A DNA stretch of 64,000 nt, from positions 124,001 to 188,000 of the forward strand of contig JAICDD010000001.1 of NCBI GenBank assembly GCA_020063625.1. The letters run 5' to 3'. Under the pieces are notes generated by a model. The model did not search any database. It worked only from the letters and a program-made list of their open reading frames with translations, and had not been told where the DNA came from. The DNA is from Fusobacteriales bacterium. GTDB taxonomy: Bacteria; Fusobacteriota; Fusobacteriia; Fusobacteriales; Fusobacteriaceae. Below, in pieces: positions 54,301 through 64,000 of the stretch. Both the position numbers and the translations under genes were made by a program. Each line of letters begins with the position of its first letter. Position 1 is the first letter of the stretch.

Positions 54301-56516
54301 ATTAATCCTACTGGATTAAATTTTAACAATGTTTCATAATTTTTTAATTCCTCTATTTCATTTTGATATAAAACTATTTTTTTATTAAAAATTACTAAAT
54401 AAATAAAAGTTATAATAAGAAAAACTATTAATATTCCTATTATTATATAATAATATTTATGTTCTAGATGTGCTACTTCACTAGTTTTTAATTTATAATT
54501 ATCATATATATCTTTTTCTATTTGTCCATTTAAACTAAATACACCTTTTGATATTATACTGTCTAATAATTTATTATTTTTTGAAACATAATAAAAAATT
54601 GGGTAATCTTGTTCAAATACTTTATTTATTTCCAGTTTTTTATCTTTTATTTTTTCAAAGTAATTTATTTTATCTACAATAAAAAAATCTATTTTATTTT
54701 TTTCAAATAGTTCTAGCATTTCATCTATATTATTTACTAAAAATATTTTTAAATTTGGATAATTTATCCTTAAATCTTTTTCTATTTTATAATCTTTTAA
54801 CAATGCTATTTTTTCATTATTTAATTCAATGTTATTTATTGAAAATTTATTTCCTATTAAAAATAATGAATTTTTTGTATATAAAGGTATTTTTTTAAAA
54901 AATTTTTCTTCATTTAATATTTTATTTGAATTAACTATTATATCATATTTATCTATATCACTACCTTCTTGGATATCTTCTATTGAATAATTTAACCCTA
55001 TACTATTAAATACTTTATCAAAATATTTTTTTATTATTTTATATTCATTATTATCTACACTATTTACTAATGAACCTATTTTTACTGTATTTAATTCATT
55101 TAAACTATTAATCTCATACTCATTTAATAAAAAATATAAATTATTTTTTAAAGAGTATTCTCTAAGTAACTCCTCTTTAAACTCTCTTGGTTCATTTAAA
55201 ATCAGTTTATTTATTATCTTTTTTAGTTTTTTATCTTCACTTTCTATTTTTATATTTAAATATTTTATTAAATTATATTTAATTACTTTTACATTTTTTA
55301 AAACATTATTTTTTAAAATATTATTTATTGTTAAATTATTTCCTATATATATATAATTTTCATTTTCATTTACAAGTGACAATGCATCATATATATTTTC
55401 TACTACTTTTATTTCTATATCTTTATAAATTTCTCTTAATTTTTCTATTTTTTTATTATTTCTTTCTACTACTATTTTTTTATTTTTTAAGTTCTCTTCA
55501 TCAATTTCACAGCTATTTTCATTTATTACCATATTCATATCAGAAAAAATTATTCCATCAGCATTATTACTATAATCAAAATCTAATTCTAACTCTATCT
55601 CTTCTTTATTTGTATAACTATTTAAAAAATAAAAATTTGCTTGTGTTTCTACTGCTAGTTTTTCAAAAATCTCTATAAATATTCCATCATATTCTCCGAA
55701 ATTATTTTTAAAAGAGTATGGTGGAAAATCTTTTTTTACTAAGACATCTATCTCTTTTAAGTTTTTTAAGTATTCTCTTTCTTTTTGACTAAAAAATACA
55801 GTATTAAAATCCATTTTCCATTTTTTTTCTAAAATATCTATATCTATTATTTTTAGCCTGTCTATTGACTCATTTATAAAATTTATTAGTTTTTTATCTT
55901 TTAATAAAATTCTAAATCCTAAACTCAACTTAAAATTTTCTAGCTTATTTAAATTTATTCTTCTATTAAAATTTTTTAAAGCATTTTTTATTTCTAAATC
56001 ACTTGAAATTACTCCATCTATTTCATGATTTAATAAAGCTTTTATCATATCTTCTGTATTTTTATATATAATAACTTTTCCTGTAGCATTTGAATAAATA
56101 AAATAATCCCTTAAAAAACTGTTATTTAAGATACCTATTCTATCTTCTGCTAGATTAAAATCAAATTTATCTAAATAATATGCGTTTATATTTAATTCAT
56201 AAATTATATTTGAAAAAATATAATTTTTTGTTAATTCTCTATTATATACATAGTAAGCTAATCCATCTACTTTTTCATCTTTCATCATGTTTTCCATATT
56301 TTGAAACTCTGTTTTAATAAAATTAATTTTAACTTTATTTTTTTCACTCCATATTTTCAAAAAATCTACTGCAATACCATCTAATTCATTATTATCATTA
56401 ATAAATGAAAATGGTTTATTATCAATTGGAATAGCCAAATTAAGTTCTGTTATCTCTATTGCATTTACAAAATATATATATGTCATAAATAATATTAAAA
56501 CTAATATTTTTCTCAT
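51330..56516 (-). CDS. Hybrid sensor histidine kinase with three periplasmic solute-binding-like domains
   Basis: 1728 residues. Signal peptide 1-18; two SBP_bac_3-like domains at about 20-245 ([19 protein letters not shown]) and 245-455 (F-P-P-Y-S-F-K-N-N), and a third, more divergent one at about 470-690. TM helix near 700, PAS, GAF-type domain (about 860-1010), HisKA with His near 1037 ([11 protein letters not shown]), HATPase (D-T-G-I-G-I-D, G-G-T-G-L-G-L), a degenerate receiver lacking its Asp (about 1270-1390), an intact receiver (Asp near 1456, I-L-M-D-L-Q-M-P) and an Hpt domain (His near 1599, H-T-L-K-G). A BvgS-like phosphorelay, possibly sensing amino acids. Confidence 0.92.
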   Translation of the reverse strand: MRKILVLILFMTYIYFVNAIEITELNLAIPIDNKPFSFINDNNELDGIAVDFLKIWSEKNKVKINFIKTEFQNMENMMKDEKVDGLAYYVYNRELTKNYIFSNIIYELNINAYYLDKFDFNLAEDRIGILNNSFLRDYFIYSNATGKVIIYKNTEDMIKALLNHEIDGVISSDLEIKNALKNFNRRINLNKLENFKLSLGFRILLKDKKLINFINESIDRLKIIDIDILEKKWKMDFNTVFFSQKEREYLKNLKEIDVLVKKDFPPYSFKNNFGEYDGIFIEIFEKLAVETQANFYFLNSYTNKEEIELELDFDYSNNADGIIFSDMNMVINENSCEIDEENLKNKKIVVERNNKKIEKLREIYKDIEIKVVENIYDALSLVNENENYIYIGNNLTINNILKNNVLKNVKVIKYNLIKYLNIKIESEDKKLKKIINKLILNEPREFKEELLREYSLKNNLYFLLNEYEINSLNELNTVKIGSLVNSVDNNEYKIIKKYFDKVFNSIGLNYSIEDIQEGSDIDKYDIIVNSNKILNEEKFFKKIPLYTKNSLFLIGNKFSINNIELNNEKIALLKDYKIEKDLRINYPNLKIFLVNNIDEMLELFEKNKIDFFIVDKINYFEKIKDKKLEINKVFEQDYPIFYYVSKNNKLLDSIISKGVFSLNGQIEKDIYDNYKLKTSEVAHLEHKYYYIIIGILIVFLIITFIYLVIFNKKIVLYQNEIEELKNYETLLKFNPVGLILIDNQKIIHYLNNIFERVTGYYKEDLVGRFFGEVITDENMINIINEQLSSGFLTGEYEKEIQFFTAKGEKKWINLYMKRVSKTYIAIYIFDVTSDKELEKETKYQIAIEKLFADISTHIVIHTRKNIDKEIKYGLEKLGEFINTDRAYLFLFSGEKNHIYKHYEWKKTEVDSNIDILKGIFPFSYFMENFERFRNIYITNVNKMENGVEKEYLLQANIKSLLCVPIRYGNELMGFVACDTVYENKSWTQKDISVLKIFGDIFANAIVRKEMEERLKDAKKKAELANNAKSSFLANMSHEIRTPMNAIIGITHLLMNTTLNRKQIDYLKKVEQAANNLLGIINDILDFSKIEASKLTLENTEFDINKVLENISNILSVKLQNKNLEIIIEKDLDVPDYVIGDPTRVGQVLLNLSNNALKFTENGEVSLRIKKEKEYGEFIVLKFEVEDTGIGIDEKYIDNLFTPFTQEDASITRRYGGTGLGLTISKRLVEMMGGKIFVESEKNKGTKFTFTIQFLKSFRKKAEYVLPSIDLEKINTLLFEKNINIAKVLDLYLKRFKFKVDTVINNEEFKIFIKNNNYQLLIIEYEIIKNFSKETFEKIKNKEIKIICLMNYNESLEYQKNEFLKSQINDVLLKPVTESTIFDAIINVFEELENNKIMKPVYIANGVNVLLAEDNEINQVVAKEILEKKGFRVDVVDNGRKAIEKVTENKYDIILMDLQMPVMDGIEAAKELRLLGIDIPIIALTADALSGVKEKCLAAGMNDYISKPIVPEKMIEIISNWLKEGKILKIEDVNLEKNIKKSIDIEFKYLNYIEGINRIGSLKLYKEILEKFIKNNFNLELELKKEYNTKNFENLSKLIHTLKGVSGNISANKLNAICKEIENIIKEKSFSNLKETFEEFLEIYEKTYKEIELYLEKEKENEKEEIKVKVNNYDKLIKMLEDEDIEAVEYFNSIDFKNFDEKEINIVKVLIDNYEFDKALEKLRKILND

Positions 56517-56607
56517 CTATTTTCACCTCATTATTATTTTACTTTAATTATAGCTTATATCCTTTAATAAAATCAAAAAAATATATATGGTAATTTTCTT
56601 ATATAAA

Positions 56608-56616
56608 TGATATACT
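56608..56616 (+). promoter_or_regulatory. Extended -10 of the typA promoter
   Basis: TGATATACT, 35 nt before the typA start, in the divergent gap with the sensor kinase gene; weak -35. Confidence 0.6.
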
Positions 56617-56650
56617 AGCATGTAATTTAAAAAATGAAGGAGTTATATGA

Positions 56651-58456
56651 ATGAGTAATAAAATTAAAAACATTGCAATTATTGCACACGTTGACCATGG
56701 TAAAACAACATTAGTTGATGCTATGCTTAAACAAAGTGGTATCTTTAGAGATAACCAAAAAATTGAAGAAAGAGTTATGGATAGTAATGATTTAGAAAAA
56801 GAGAGAGGAATAACTATTTTTTCTAAAAATGCTTCAATATTTTATAAAGACTATAAAATAAACATTGTTGATACACCTGGACATGCTGATTTTGGTGGAG
56901 AAGTACAAAGAATTTTAAAAATGGTAGATAGTGTTCTTTTACTTGTAGATGCATTTGAAGGAGCTATGCCTCAAACAAAATATGTATTAAAAAAAGCACT
57001 TGAACATGGACATAGACCTATTGTTGTTATAAATAAAATAGATAGACCAAATTCAAGACCTGATGAAGTTGTTGATATGGTATTTGATTTATTTGTAGAA
57101 TTAAATGCTAATGAATATCAACTTGATTTTCCTGTAATTTATGCATCAGCTAAAAATGGTTTTGCAAAACATAACTTAAATGACCCCGACGAAAATCTTA
57201 TCCCATTATTTGATACAATTTTAGAAAATGTTGATGACCCTGAGGGAGATATTAATGCTCCATTTCAATTTTTAATAACAAATATTTATTATGATAATTA
57301 CTTAGGTAAAATTGGAACTGGTAGAATATATAATGGTAGTGTAAAACTAGGTGAAGAAGTTGTTCTTTTAAAACGAGATGGCGAAAGATTATTATATAGA
57401 ATATCTAAATTAATTGGATATGAAGGACTTAAACAAGTTGAATTAAAAGAAGCTTTTGCAGGAGATATTATTTCTATTGCTGGTCTTGAAAAAGTTGATG
57501 TAGGAGAAACTATAGCTTCAAAAGAAAGTCCTATTCCTCTTCCATTAATAGAGATTGATGAACCTACTCTTGCTATGACATTTATGGTAAATGATTCTCC
57601 ATTTGTTGGACAAGATGGAAAATTCCTTACTTCTAGACAAATACTTGCTAGACTTGAGAAAGAAGTTCAAACTAATGTTAGTATGAAATTAGAGATGACT
57701 GATTCTCCAGATGCATTTATTGTTAAAGGTAGAGGAGAGCTTCAATTATCTATACTTATTGAAAATATGAGAAGAGAAGGATATGAATTACAAGTATCTA
57801 AACCTCAAGTTATATTTAAAGAGTTAGAAGGACAAAAAACAGAACCTATTGAATTAGCTACTATTGATGTTGCTGATGAATATGTAGGAACTATCATTGA
57901 AAAAATGGGAGTTCGTAAAGGTGAAATGATAAACATGACTCAAGGAAATGATGGTTATACTAGACTTGAATTTAAAATCCCTGCTAGAGGTCTTATTGGA
58001 TTTAGAAATGAATTTTTAACAGATACAAAAGGAACTGGTGTTTTAAATCAATCATTTTATGAATATGAGTTTTATAAAGGAGATATCCCTACAAGAAATA
58101 GAGGAGTTTTAGTAGCAACAGAGCCTGGTGTAAGTGTTGCTTATGCTTTATTTAATATACAAGAAAGAGGAACTCTTTTTATTGAACCTGGTGTTGAAGT
58201 ATATGAAGGAATGATAGTTGGAGAACACAGTAGAGAAAATGACCTTATTGTAAATGCTTGTAAAGGTAAAAAACTTACAAATATGAGAGCAGCTGGAAGT
58301 GACGAAAATGTTAAGCTTGCTCCTCCAAGAAAATTTTCTTTAGAACAAGCTCTTGAATATATAGAAGATGATGAATTATTAGAAATTACTCCTATTAATA
58401 TTAGAATGAGAAAGAAAATATTAAAAGCTGGAGAAAGAAAAAGAGCAAAAAAATAA
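56651..58456 (+). CDS. typA: Ribosome-associated GTPase TypA/BipA
   Basis: 601 residues. G1 A-H-V-D-H-G-K-T-T (12-20), G2 E-R-G-I-T, G3 [13 protein letters not shown]4 N-K-I-D-R, then EF-G-like domains with the BipA-specific R-K-G-E-M and [17 protein letters not shown] segments. Acts in 50S assembly and stress translation. GAAGGAG 8 nt before ATG. Confidence 0.97.
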   Translation: MSNKIKNIAIIAHVDHGKTTLVDAMLKQSGIFRDNQKIEERVMDSNDLEKERGITIFSKNASIFYKDYKINIVDTPGHADFGGEVQRILKMVDSVLLLVDAFEGAMPQTKYVLKKALEHGHRPIVVINKIDRPNSRPDEVVDMVFDLFVELNANEYQLDFPVIYASAKNGFAKHNLNDPDENLIPLFDTILENVDDPEGDINAPFQFLITNIYYDNYLGKIGTGRIYNGSVKLGEEVVLLKRDGERLLYRISKLIGYEGLKQVELKEAFAGDIISIAGLEKVDVGETIASKESPIPLPLIEIDEPTLAMTFMVNDSPFVGQDGKFLTSRQILARLEKEVQTNVSMKLEMTDSPDAFIVKGRGELQLSILIENMRREGYELQVSKPQVIFKELEGQKTEPIELATIDVADEYVGTIIEKMGVRKGEMINMTQGNDGYTRLEFKIPARGLIGFRNEFLTDTKGTGVLNQSFYEYEFYKGDIPTRNRGVLVATEPGVSVAYALFNIQERGTLFIEPGVEVYEGMIVGEHSRENDLIVNACKGKKLTNMRAAGSDENVKLAPPRKFSLEQALEYIEDDELLEITPINIRMRKKILKAGERKRAKK

Positions 58457-58466
58457 TAATATTTTT

Positions 58467-58501
58467 AGAGAAAAAACAGAAGGTTTTTTCTCTTTTTTTT
58501 T
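58467..58501 (+). terminator. typA terminator
   Basis: AGAGAAAAAAC - AGAAG - GTTTTTTCTCT followed by T8. Confidence 0.88.
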
Positions 58502-58533
58502 GTATAGTATAAGTAAGAAAGGGGATGAAAAAA

Positions 58534-59838
58534 ATGAAAAAGAATTTTATATTAGACACTAACGTACTAATTCATGACCCAAATGCAATATATAATTTCT
58601 CTGATAATCGAGTTATTATACCTATTTATGTTATTGAAGAAATCGATAAATTAAAAAGAGCAGAAGGAGAAAAAGGTAGAAATGCTAGAGTTACTGCTAG
58701 ACTTTTAGATAATCTAAGAAAAAATGGTAATCTTAATAATGGAGTAAAACTAGATAATAATGGTACATTAATAGTAGAAACAAAAGGTTCTTTGACTTCT
58801 TTACCTGAATTTTTAAGAGAGGATAAAGTAGATAATAGAATTTTATCTGTTGCAAAAGAGATTTCAGATAATAAAGAACAAACAGTTTTAGTTACAAAAG
58901 ATATAAATATGAGAATAAAAGCTGATGCATTAAAAATTTCAGTTGAAGATTATGAAACTGATACTATAAAAATTGATGAACTTTATAGTGGACTTACAAG
59001 TCTAGAAATTGATGAATCTTTATTTAATATAATAACTAAATCTGGAAAAATTAAATACAATGAAATTTTAAAAGATGAACCTTATCCAAATGAGTTTGTT
59101 AATCTCACTAATAACGGAAAATCTTTTTTAACAAAATATAATAGCTCAAAAAAAAGATTAGAAAAACTATCTTTTAATCATAATACTCCTTGGACAATTT
59201 CTGCTAGAAATCTAGAACAGCAATGTGCACTTGAGCTACTTTTAAATAAAGATATACAAATAGTAACTTTAGTTGGAAAAGCTGGTACAGGTAAAACTCT
59301 TCTTGCACTTGCTAGTGCTTTAGAACAAACTGTTGAACAAAAAATATATAAAAAAATACTTGTTGCTAGACCTATTATTCCAATGGGAAAAGATATTGGA
59401 TATCTTCCTGGTAGTGAACAAGAAAAATTAAAACCTTGGATGCAACCAATTTTTGATAATTTTGATTATTTATCAGAAACAAAAGAGGATAAAGCAGGAG
59501 AAAAAGTAGTTGAAGCACTACAAAGTATGGGATTATTAAAAATAGAAGCTCTTACATATATAAGAGGTAGAACTATTCCAAAAGGAATTATAATTATAGA
59601 TGAAGCACAAAATTTAACTCCACATGAAATTAAGACAATTGTCACAAGAGCTGGAGAAGATACAAAACTTATATTTACTGGAGACCCTTATCAAATTGAT
59701 AATCCATATTTAGATTCAAATAGTAATGGTCTTACGTATTTAGCTGAAAAATTTAAAAATGTTGATTTAGCTGGACATATTACTTTAGTAAAAGGAGAAC
59801 GTTCAAAATTAGCTGAAATAGCTTCTAAATTATTATAA
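58534..59838 (+). CDS. PIN + PhoH-type ATPase (YlaK-like)
   Basis: About 434 residues. N-terminal PIN domain (1-130: F-I-L-D-T-N-V-L-I-H-D, E-E-I-D-K-L-K, V-T-K-D-I-N-M-R) is an RNase fold; the C-terminal PhoH domain (about 200-434) has Walker A G-K-A-G-T-G-K-T and I-I-I-D-E-A-Q-N-L-T-P-H-E. An RNA helicase/nuclease role is inferred for such PhoH2-type fusions. ATG 58534 is preferred over 58525, where AAAGGGG touches the start codon. Confidence 0.88.
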   Translation: MKKNFILDTNVLIHDPNAIYNFSDNRVIIPIYVIEEIDKLKRAEGEKGRNARVTARLLDNLRKNGNLNNGVKLDNNGTLIVETKGSLTSLPEFLREDKVDNRILSVAKEISDNKEQTVLVTKDINMRIKADALKISVEDYETDTIKIDELYSGLTSLEIDESLFNIITKSGKIKYNEILKDEPYPNEFVNLTNNGKSFLTKYNSSKKRLEKLSFNHNTPWTISARNLEQQCALELLLNKDIQIVTLVGKAGTGKTLLALASALEQTVEQKIYKKILVARPIIPMGKDIGYLPGSEQEKLKPWMQPIFDNFDYLSETKEDKAGEKVVEALQSMGLLKIEALTYIRGRTIPKGIIIIDEAQNLTPHEIKTIVTRAGEDTKLIFTGDPYQIDNPYLDSNSNGLTYLAEKFKNVDLAGHITLVKGERSKLAEIASKLL

Positions 59839-59861
59839 AACTCTTTTAATTCCTCTCTTTT

Positions 59862-59894
59862 TATAGTAAAATGTATATGATAAATTTTACTATA
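59862..59894. promoter_or_regulatory. 11-bp palindrome before manC
   Basis: TATAGTAAAAT (59862-59872) and exact complement ATTTTACTATA (59884-59894) around 11 nt that include TATGAT. Could be an operator over a promoter or a weak terminator of the phoH-like gene. Confidence 0.45.
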
Positions 59895-59913
59895 ACTTTT
59901 AAGGAGGACTATA

Positions 59914-60981
59914 ATGCTAACAGCTTTTATTATGGCAGGAGGTAGTGGACAAAGATTCTGGCCTCTTTCAAGAAATAATAAACCAAAACAATTATTGAAA
60001 TTAGTATCTGAAAAATCTATGATTAGAGAAACAGTTGATAGAATTTTACCTATAATTCCAGCTGAGAGAATATTTATAGGAACAAATATTATTCAAGCAG
60101 AATCAGTAAAAAAAGAGCTTCCTTTTATTCCAGAGGAAAATATAATTATAGAGCCACTTTTTAAAGATACTGCAGCAGCTATTGGATATGGTACTATGAT
60201 TATAGATAATAAATATAAAGAATCAGAAATAATTGTTTTAGCTTCTGATCACCTTATAAAAAATGAAGAAAATTTTAGAAAAAGACTTCAATCTGCTGCT
60301 GAAGAAGCTAAAAAAGGTGGTATTATAACTCTTGGAATAAAACCTAGTAGACCTGAAACTGGGTATGGTTATATTGAAACAAATGGTGAATGTTATATAG
60401 GAGAACCTGCCCCTGTAAAAAGATTTTGGGAAAAACCAAATCTAGAAAGAGCAGAAGAGTATGTTGCTGCTGGAAATTATTTATGGAATAGTGGTATGTT
60501 CATATTTTCATCTGAAGTTATGCTTTCATCAATTGAAAAATACATGCCAAAACATTATTCTATATTATGCAATATAAAAAATAAAATCTGCACAGGAAAA
60601 TATGGCTTAGAATTATCTGAACTTGTAAAAGAGGATTTTGAAAAATTTGAAAAAATATCAATTGATTTTGGAGTTATGGAAAAATCAAGTGATATAAAAG
60701 TTATTCCTGTTGATTTTGGATGGAATGATATTGGAAGTTTTCCTGCTCTTGATGATGTATTTCCTAAAGATGAAAATGGCAATGTAGTAAAAAATAGTCA
60801 TGCTATAAATATAAACAGTAAAAATAATATTATTATTGGAAATAACAAAAAAATTATTGCAACATTAGGAGTTAAAGATTTAGTAATTGTTGAAACTGAT
60901 GACGCATTATTAGTTTGTGATAAAAATAGTGCGCAACAAATAAAAAAACTTATGCCTTTTCTACCAAATGAGAATAAATAG
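59914..60981 (+). CDS. manC: Mannose-1-phosphate guanylyltransferase
   Basis: 355 residues, short single-domain form without the isomerase extension. [16 protein letters not shown] at the N-terminus is the nucleotide-binding signature, K-P-K-Q-L-L follows, and then [26 protein letters not shown] and N-S-G-M-F. Makes GDP-mannose for LPS, capsule or glycoprotein sugars. RBS AAGGAGG. Confidence 0.95.
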   Translation: MLTAFIMAGGSGQRFWPLSRNNKPKQLLKLVSEKSMIRETVDRILPIIPAERIFIGTNIIQAESVKKELPFIPEENIIIEPLFKDTAAAIGYGTMIIDNKYKESEIIVLASDHLIKNEENFRKRLQSAAEEAKKGGIITLGIKPSRPETGYGYIETNGECYIGEPAPVKRFWEKPNLERAEEYVAAGNYLWNSGMFIFSSEVMLSSIEKYMPKHYSILCNIKNKICTGKYGLELSELVKEDFEKFEKISIDFGVMEKSSDIKVIPVDFGWNDIGSFPALDDVFPKDENGNVVKNSHAININSKNNIIIGNNKKIIATLGVKDLVIVETDDALLVCDKNSAQQIKKLMPFLPNENK

Positions 60982-60990
60982 GTATATACT

Positions 60991-61026
60991 GGGAATTAAT
61001 TTTGATAATTAATTCCCTTTTATATT
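60991..61026 (+). terminator. manC terminator
   Basis: GGGAATTAATT / AATTAATTCCC perfect 11-bp stem, then TTTTATATTTTT. Confidence 0.88.
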
Positions 61027-61080
61027 TTTTTTATAATATTACCATTAATCAGATATATAATTGGTGCAAAAATAATATAT

Positions 61081-61109
61081 TTGATATTTTTTTAGTATTC
61101 TTGTATCAT
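61081..61109 (+). promoter_or_regulatory. gltB promoter
   Basis: TTGATA (61081-61086), 17 nt, TATCAT (61104-61109). A small palindrome AATTAC-AT-TGTAATT (about 61119-61133) follows near the expected start point and could be an operator. Confidence 0.65.
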
Positions 61110-61154
61110 ATAAAAAAACAATTACATTGTAATTTTAAGATTGGAGGATATACT

Positions 61155-64000
61155 ATGAAAAGAGGAATAGGAATTCCTGAGGCACAGGGATTATACTCAC
61201 CTTTATACGAAAAAGATAACTGTGGTATAGGACTTGTTGCTAATATTAAAGGAATCAAAAGTCATGATGTCGTAAAAAATGGGATACATGTTTTAGAAAA
61301 AATTGAACATAGAGGAGCTGTTGGTGCTGACCCTACTACTGGTGATGGAGCAGGTATTTTATTACAACTTCCTCATAAATTTTTTACTAAAGTAGTTGAT
61401 AATCTTCCTGAATTTTCTGAATATGGAGTAGGAATGATGTTTTTCCCTCAAAATGAGAATTCTAGAAAGGTATGCAAAGAAACAATAGAAAATATAGTTA
61501 AAAATGAAGGTTTTGAAATTATAACTTGGAGAGAAGTTCCTGTAGATACAAAAGAAGTGGGGAAAACTGCAGAACTAACAAGACCATATATAAAACAATT
61601 ATTTATAAAAAATAATGGAAGTACAAATTTTGAATTAAAATTATATATATTAAGAAAACAAATAGAAAATGCTATCAAAGAATTAGAAATAGAAGAAAAA
61701 GAGTATTTTTATATTCCATCAATGTCTAGTAAAACTATTGTATATAAAGGGCTTTTACTTGCAGATCAAGTACATGGTTTTTATTTAGATTTACAAGATG
61801 AAGATGTAGAGAGTGCTATTGCTTTAGTTCATCAAAGATATAGTACAAATACTTTTCCTTCTTGGGATTTAGCACAACCTTTTAGATATTTAGCACATAA
61901 TGGGGAAATAAATACAATTAAAGGAAATGTTAACTGGATGTTAGCAAGAGAACCTGAATTATTTAATGATATAATTGGTGAAGATATAAAAAAATTATTT
62001 CCTATTAACGATCCTATAAAAAGTGATTCTGCTAACTTAGATAATGCTTTAGAACTGTTAATTGCTTCTGGAAAATCTTTATTAGATGCTGCAAGTATCT
62101 TAGTTCCTATGGCATGGGAAAATAATCCAGATGTATCTGATGATTTAAAAGCATATTTTGAATACTACTCTGGTCTTGTAGAGCCTTGGGATGGTCCTGC
62201 TGCTTTAGCTATGACAGATGGTAGATATATATTAGGAAAACTTGATAGAAATGGTTTAAGACCTGCTAGATACCTTATAACAAATGATGATACTATTATT
62301 TTAGCTTCTGAAGCTGGAACTTTAGAAGTTGAACCAAAAAATATTAAATTAAACAGTAGATTACAACCTGGAAAAGTTTTATTAATAGATACTGAAACTG
62401 GAAAAATCTTTAGTGAAGATGAAATAGAAAAACTTCTTGTTGAATCTAAACCATTTAAAAAATGGCTTGAAAGAAAGAAAACAATAAATGACTTACCAGA
62501 ACCAGAACTTAAAGATGACTATAATGAAAGTGAATTAATAAAAAAATTTAGAGCATTTGGTTATACAAGAGAAGAATTAAAAGAAATTATTGCAAATATG
62601 GCAAATAATTCAAAAGAACCAATTGGTTCTATGGGAAATGATGCAGCTCCTGCTGTACTTTCTAATAAATCAAAAAATTTATTTGCTTACTTCAAACAAT
62701 TATTTGCACAAGTAACTAATCCACCTATTGACCCAATAAGAGAAGAGATTGTAATGTCTCTTACTACAAATATTGGTGTTCATGGAAATATTCTTATAGA
62801 TAAAGAGGAAAATTGTGATTTAATAAAATTAGATACACCTATTTTAGATAATGTTCAATTAGCTAAAATTAAAAATTTAGACACTACTGAAGTAATTGAT
62901 ATATGTTTTGATAAAAATCTATCTTTAGAAGAAGGTTTAAATAATTTATTTGAAAATGCTAAAACAGTAATTAATTCTGGTAAAAGAATTCTTATTTTAT
63001 CTGATAAAAATATCTCTAAAAATAAAGTAGCTATTCCTTCATTACTAGCTACTGCTGGATTACATCATTATTTAATAGAAAATCACTTAAGAAATGGTAT
63101 AGATTTAGTTATTGAAACTGGAGAAGCAAGAGAGGTAATGCATTTTGCACTTTTAATTGGATATGGTGCATTAGCTGTAAATCCTTATTTAGCTTTAGAT
63201 AGTGTTAGATATTTATGTGAAAATGAAATGTATTTAACTAATTCAAATATCGATAAAAAACAAGCAAAATATATAAAAGCTGTTGGAAAAGGATTATTAA
63301 AAATAATGTCAAAAATGGGTATCTCTACAATTCAAAGTTATAGAGGAGCCCAAATATTTGAAGCACTTGGATTAAAAAGCGAATTCATTAATAAATATTT
63401 CAAAGGAACTCCTTCAAGAATAGAAGGTGTTGGAATAGATGTAATAGAAAAAGAAACTAGAATAAGACATGATTATGCATATGATGAATTTTTAGATAAA
63501 CCTGATTTATTAGTAAATGAAGGTGAGTATAAATGGAGAAAAAAAGGTGAAAAACATCTATTTTCACCAGAAGCTGTAGCCACTCTACAACATTCTACTA
63601 GAAGTGGAAATTATGAAGAGTATAAAAAATATTCTAAAATTATAAATGAACAAAGTGAAGCTTTAGCTACAATAAGAGGATTATTTAAATTTAAAAAATC
63701 TAATCCTATTCCTATTGAAGAAGTAGAGCCTATTGAAAATATCATGACTAGATTTGTTACTGGAGCAATGTCATTTGGTTCTATATCAAGAGAAGCTCAT
63801 GAAGCTTTAGCTATTGCTATGAATACTATTGGTGGAAAATCTAACTCTGGAGAGGGTGGAGAAGATCCTGCTAGATTTTTAGATAACAGAAGAAGTGCTA
63901 TAAAACAGATAGCTTCTGGTAGATTTGGAGTTACTACTCACTATCTTGTAAATGCTGATGAACTTCAAATTAAAATGGCTCAAGGAGCTAAACCTGGAGA
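61155..64000 (+). CDS. gltB: Glutamate synthase large subunit, 3' end outside window
   Basis: 948 codons are visible and the frame is open at the window edge; the family is about 1500 residues. ATG 61155 follows TTGGAGGA. A short propeptide ends before Cys23 (D-N-C-G-I-G), the N-terminal nucleophile of the glutaminase domain. [20 protein letters not shown] and A-H-N-G-E-I-N-T are class II amidotransferase motifs. The central domain and the start of the FMN synthase domain ([19 protein letters not shown]) follow. It makes two glutamates from glutamine and 2-oxoglutarate. Confidence 0.96.
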   Translation, partial: MKRGIGIPEAQGLYSPLYEKDNCGIGLVANIKGIKSHDVVKNGIHVLEKIEHRGAVGADPTTGDGAGILLQLPHKFFTKVVDNLPEFSEYGVGMMFFPQNENSRKVCKETIENIVKNEGFEIITWREVPVDTKEVGKTAELTRPYIKQLFIKNNGSTNFELKLYILRKQIENAIKELEIEEKEYFYIPSMSSKTIVYKGLLLADQVHGFYLDLQDEDVESAIALVHQRYSTNTFPSWDLAQPFRYLAHNGEINTIKGNVNWMLAREPELFNDIIGEDIKKLFPINDPIKSDSANLDNALELLIASGKSLLDAASILVPMAWENNPDVSDDLKAYFEYYSGLVEPWDGPAALAMTDGRYILGKLDRNGLRPARYLITNDDTIILASEAGTLEVEPKNIKLNSRLQPGKVLLIDTETGKIFSEDEIEKLLVESKPFKKWLERKKTINDLPEPELKDDYNESELIKKFRAFGYTREELKEIIANMANNSKEPIGSMGNDAAPAVLSNKSKNLFAYFKQLFAQVTNPPIDPIREEIVMSLTTNIGVHGNILIDKEENCDLIKLDTPILDNVQLAKIKNLDTTEVIDICFDKNLSLEEGLNNLFENAKTVINSGKRILILSDKNISKNKVAIPSLLATAGLHHYLIENHLRNGIDLVIETGEAREVMHFALLIGYGALAVNPYLALDSVRYLCENEMYLTNSNIDKKQAKYIKAVGKGLLKIMSKMGISTIQSYRGAQIFEALGLKSEFINKYFKGTPSRIEGVGIDVIEKETRIRHDYAYDEFLDKPDLLVNEGEYKWRKKGEKHLFSPEAVATLQHSTRSGNYEEYKKYSKIINEQSEALATIRGLFKFKKSNPIPIEEVEPIENIMTRFVTGAMSFGSISREAHEALAIAMNTIGGKSNSGEGGEDPARFLDNRRSAIKQIASGRFGVTTHYLVNADELQIKMAQGAKPG

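Noticed and set aside
61448-61678. 76-codon minus-strand frame inside gltB
   Set aside because: Antisense to well-conserved glutamate synthase coding sequence.

Overview
The window is very AT-rich, mostly leftward-coded, tightly packed bacterial chromosome. It encodes outer-membrane LPS export (two LptF/G permeases, LptB, a giant LptC/LptA-like protein, LptD), several lipoproteins, and a gene set typical of anaerobic, peptide-using Fusobacteriota (NrdG-like activase, BI-1/YccA, polar amino-acid ABC importer, divergent SulP/ArsR). A flagellar cap gene, fliD, with a good sigma-28-type promoter implies a motile lineage; motile members are unusual in that phylum. The phylum assignment is an inference from gene content. 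No plasmid, phage, CRISPR or insertion-sequence genes were seen.

Layout. 1-1,262: 3' part of a Na+/phosphate symporter gene with an in-frame stop. 1,295-2,807: purine permease under a guanine-class riboswitch and a strong promoter. 2,826-13,982 (leftward): pseudouridine synthase, then an operon-like series alr - BsuPI-like protein - repeat lipoprotein - rRNA methyltransferase - cvpA - lptF - lptG - M16 protease - dut - minD - minE - rodA (envelope growth, division-site placement, LPS export). 14,083-19,564: alaS-ruvX-secD-secF-wHTH operon. 19,571-23,517: lptC/A-like and lptB. 24,355-28,661: nrdG-like, dusB, mutS. 28,698-29,399: BI-1 protein. 30,191-32,384: thrS behind what looks like a complete leader-peptide transcription attenuator. 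32,387-35,851: lptD. 36,539-41,873: phosphoesterase, threonine-aldolase-like gene lacking its N-terminus, arsR/sulP pair, esterase, tRNA-Leu, small ORF. 42,026-44,345: amino-acid ABC operon. 44,395-47,352: two lipoproteins with carbohydrate-enzyme folds, one a degenerate GH13. 47,422-56,516: hybrid sensor kinase, HD-GYP regulator, fliD and a companion gene. 56,651-64,000 (rightward): typA, phoH-like, manC, gltB (cut by the window edge).

Three intergenic blocks (about 23,550-24,350, 29,520-30,110 and 35,886-36,410) look unlike the rest of the window. They are mosaics of the same short modules in both orientations (ACACAAAG / CTTTGTGT, CCGCGTTTTTCCG, GAAACCAC / GTGGTTCC), share a left-end unit of about 110-120 bp, and two of them contain near-palindromes of about 88 bp. 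They lie directly upstream of the lptC-like gene, the BI-1 gene and lptD.

The two most striking items are the thrS leader, in which the leader codons, an anti-antiterminator, an antiterminator and a terminator can all be drawn as mutually exclusive base pairings, and the mosaic repeat family.
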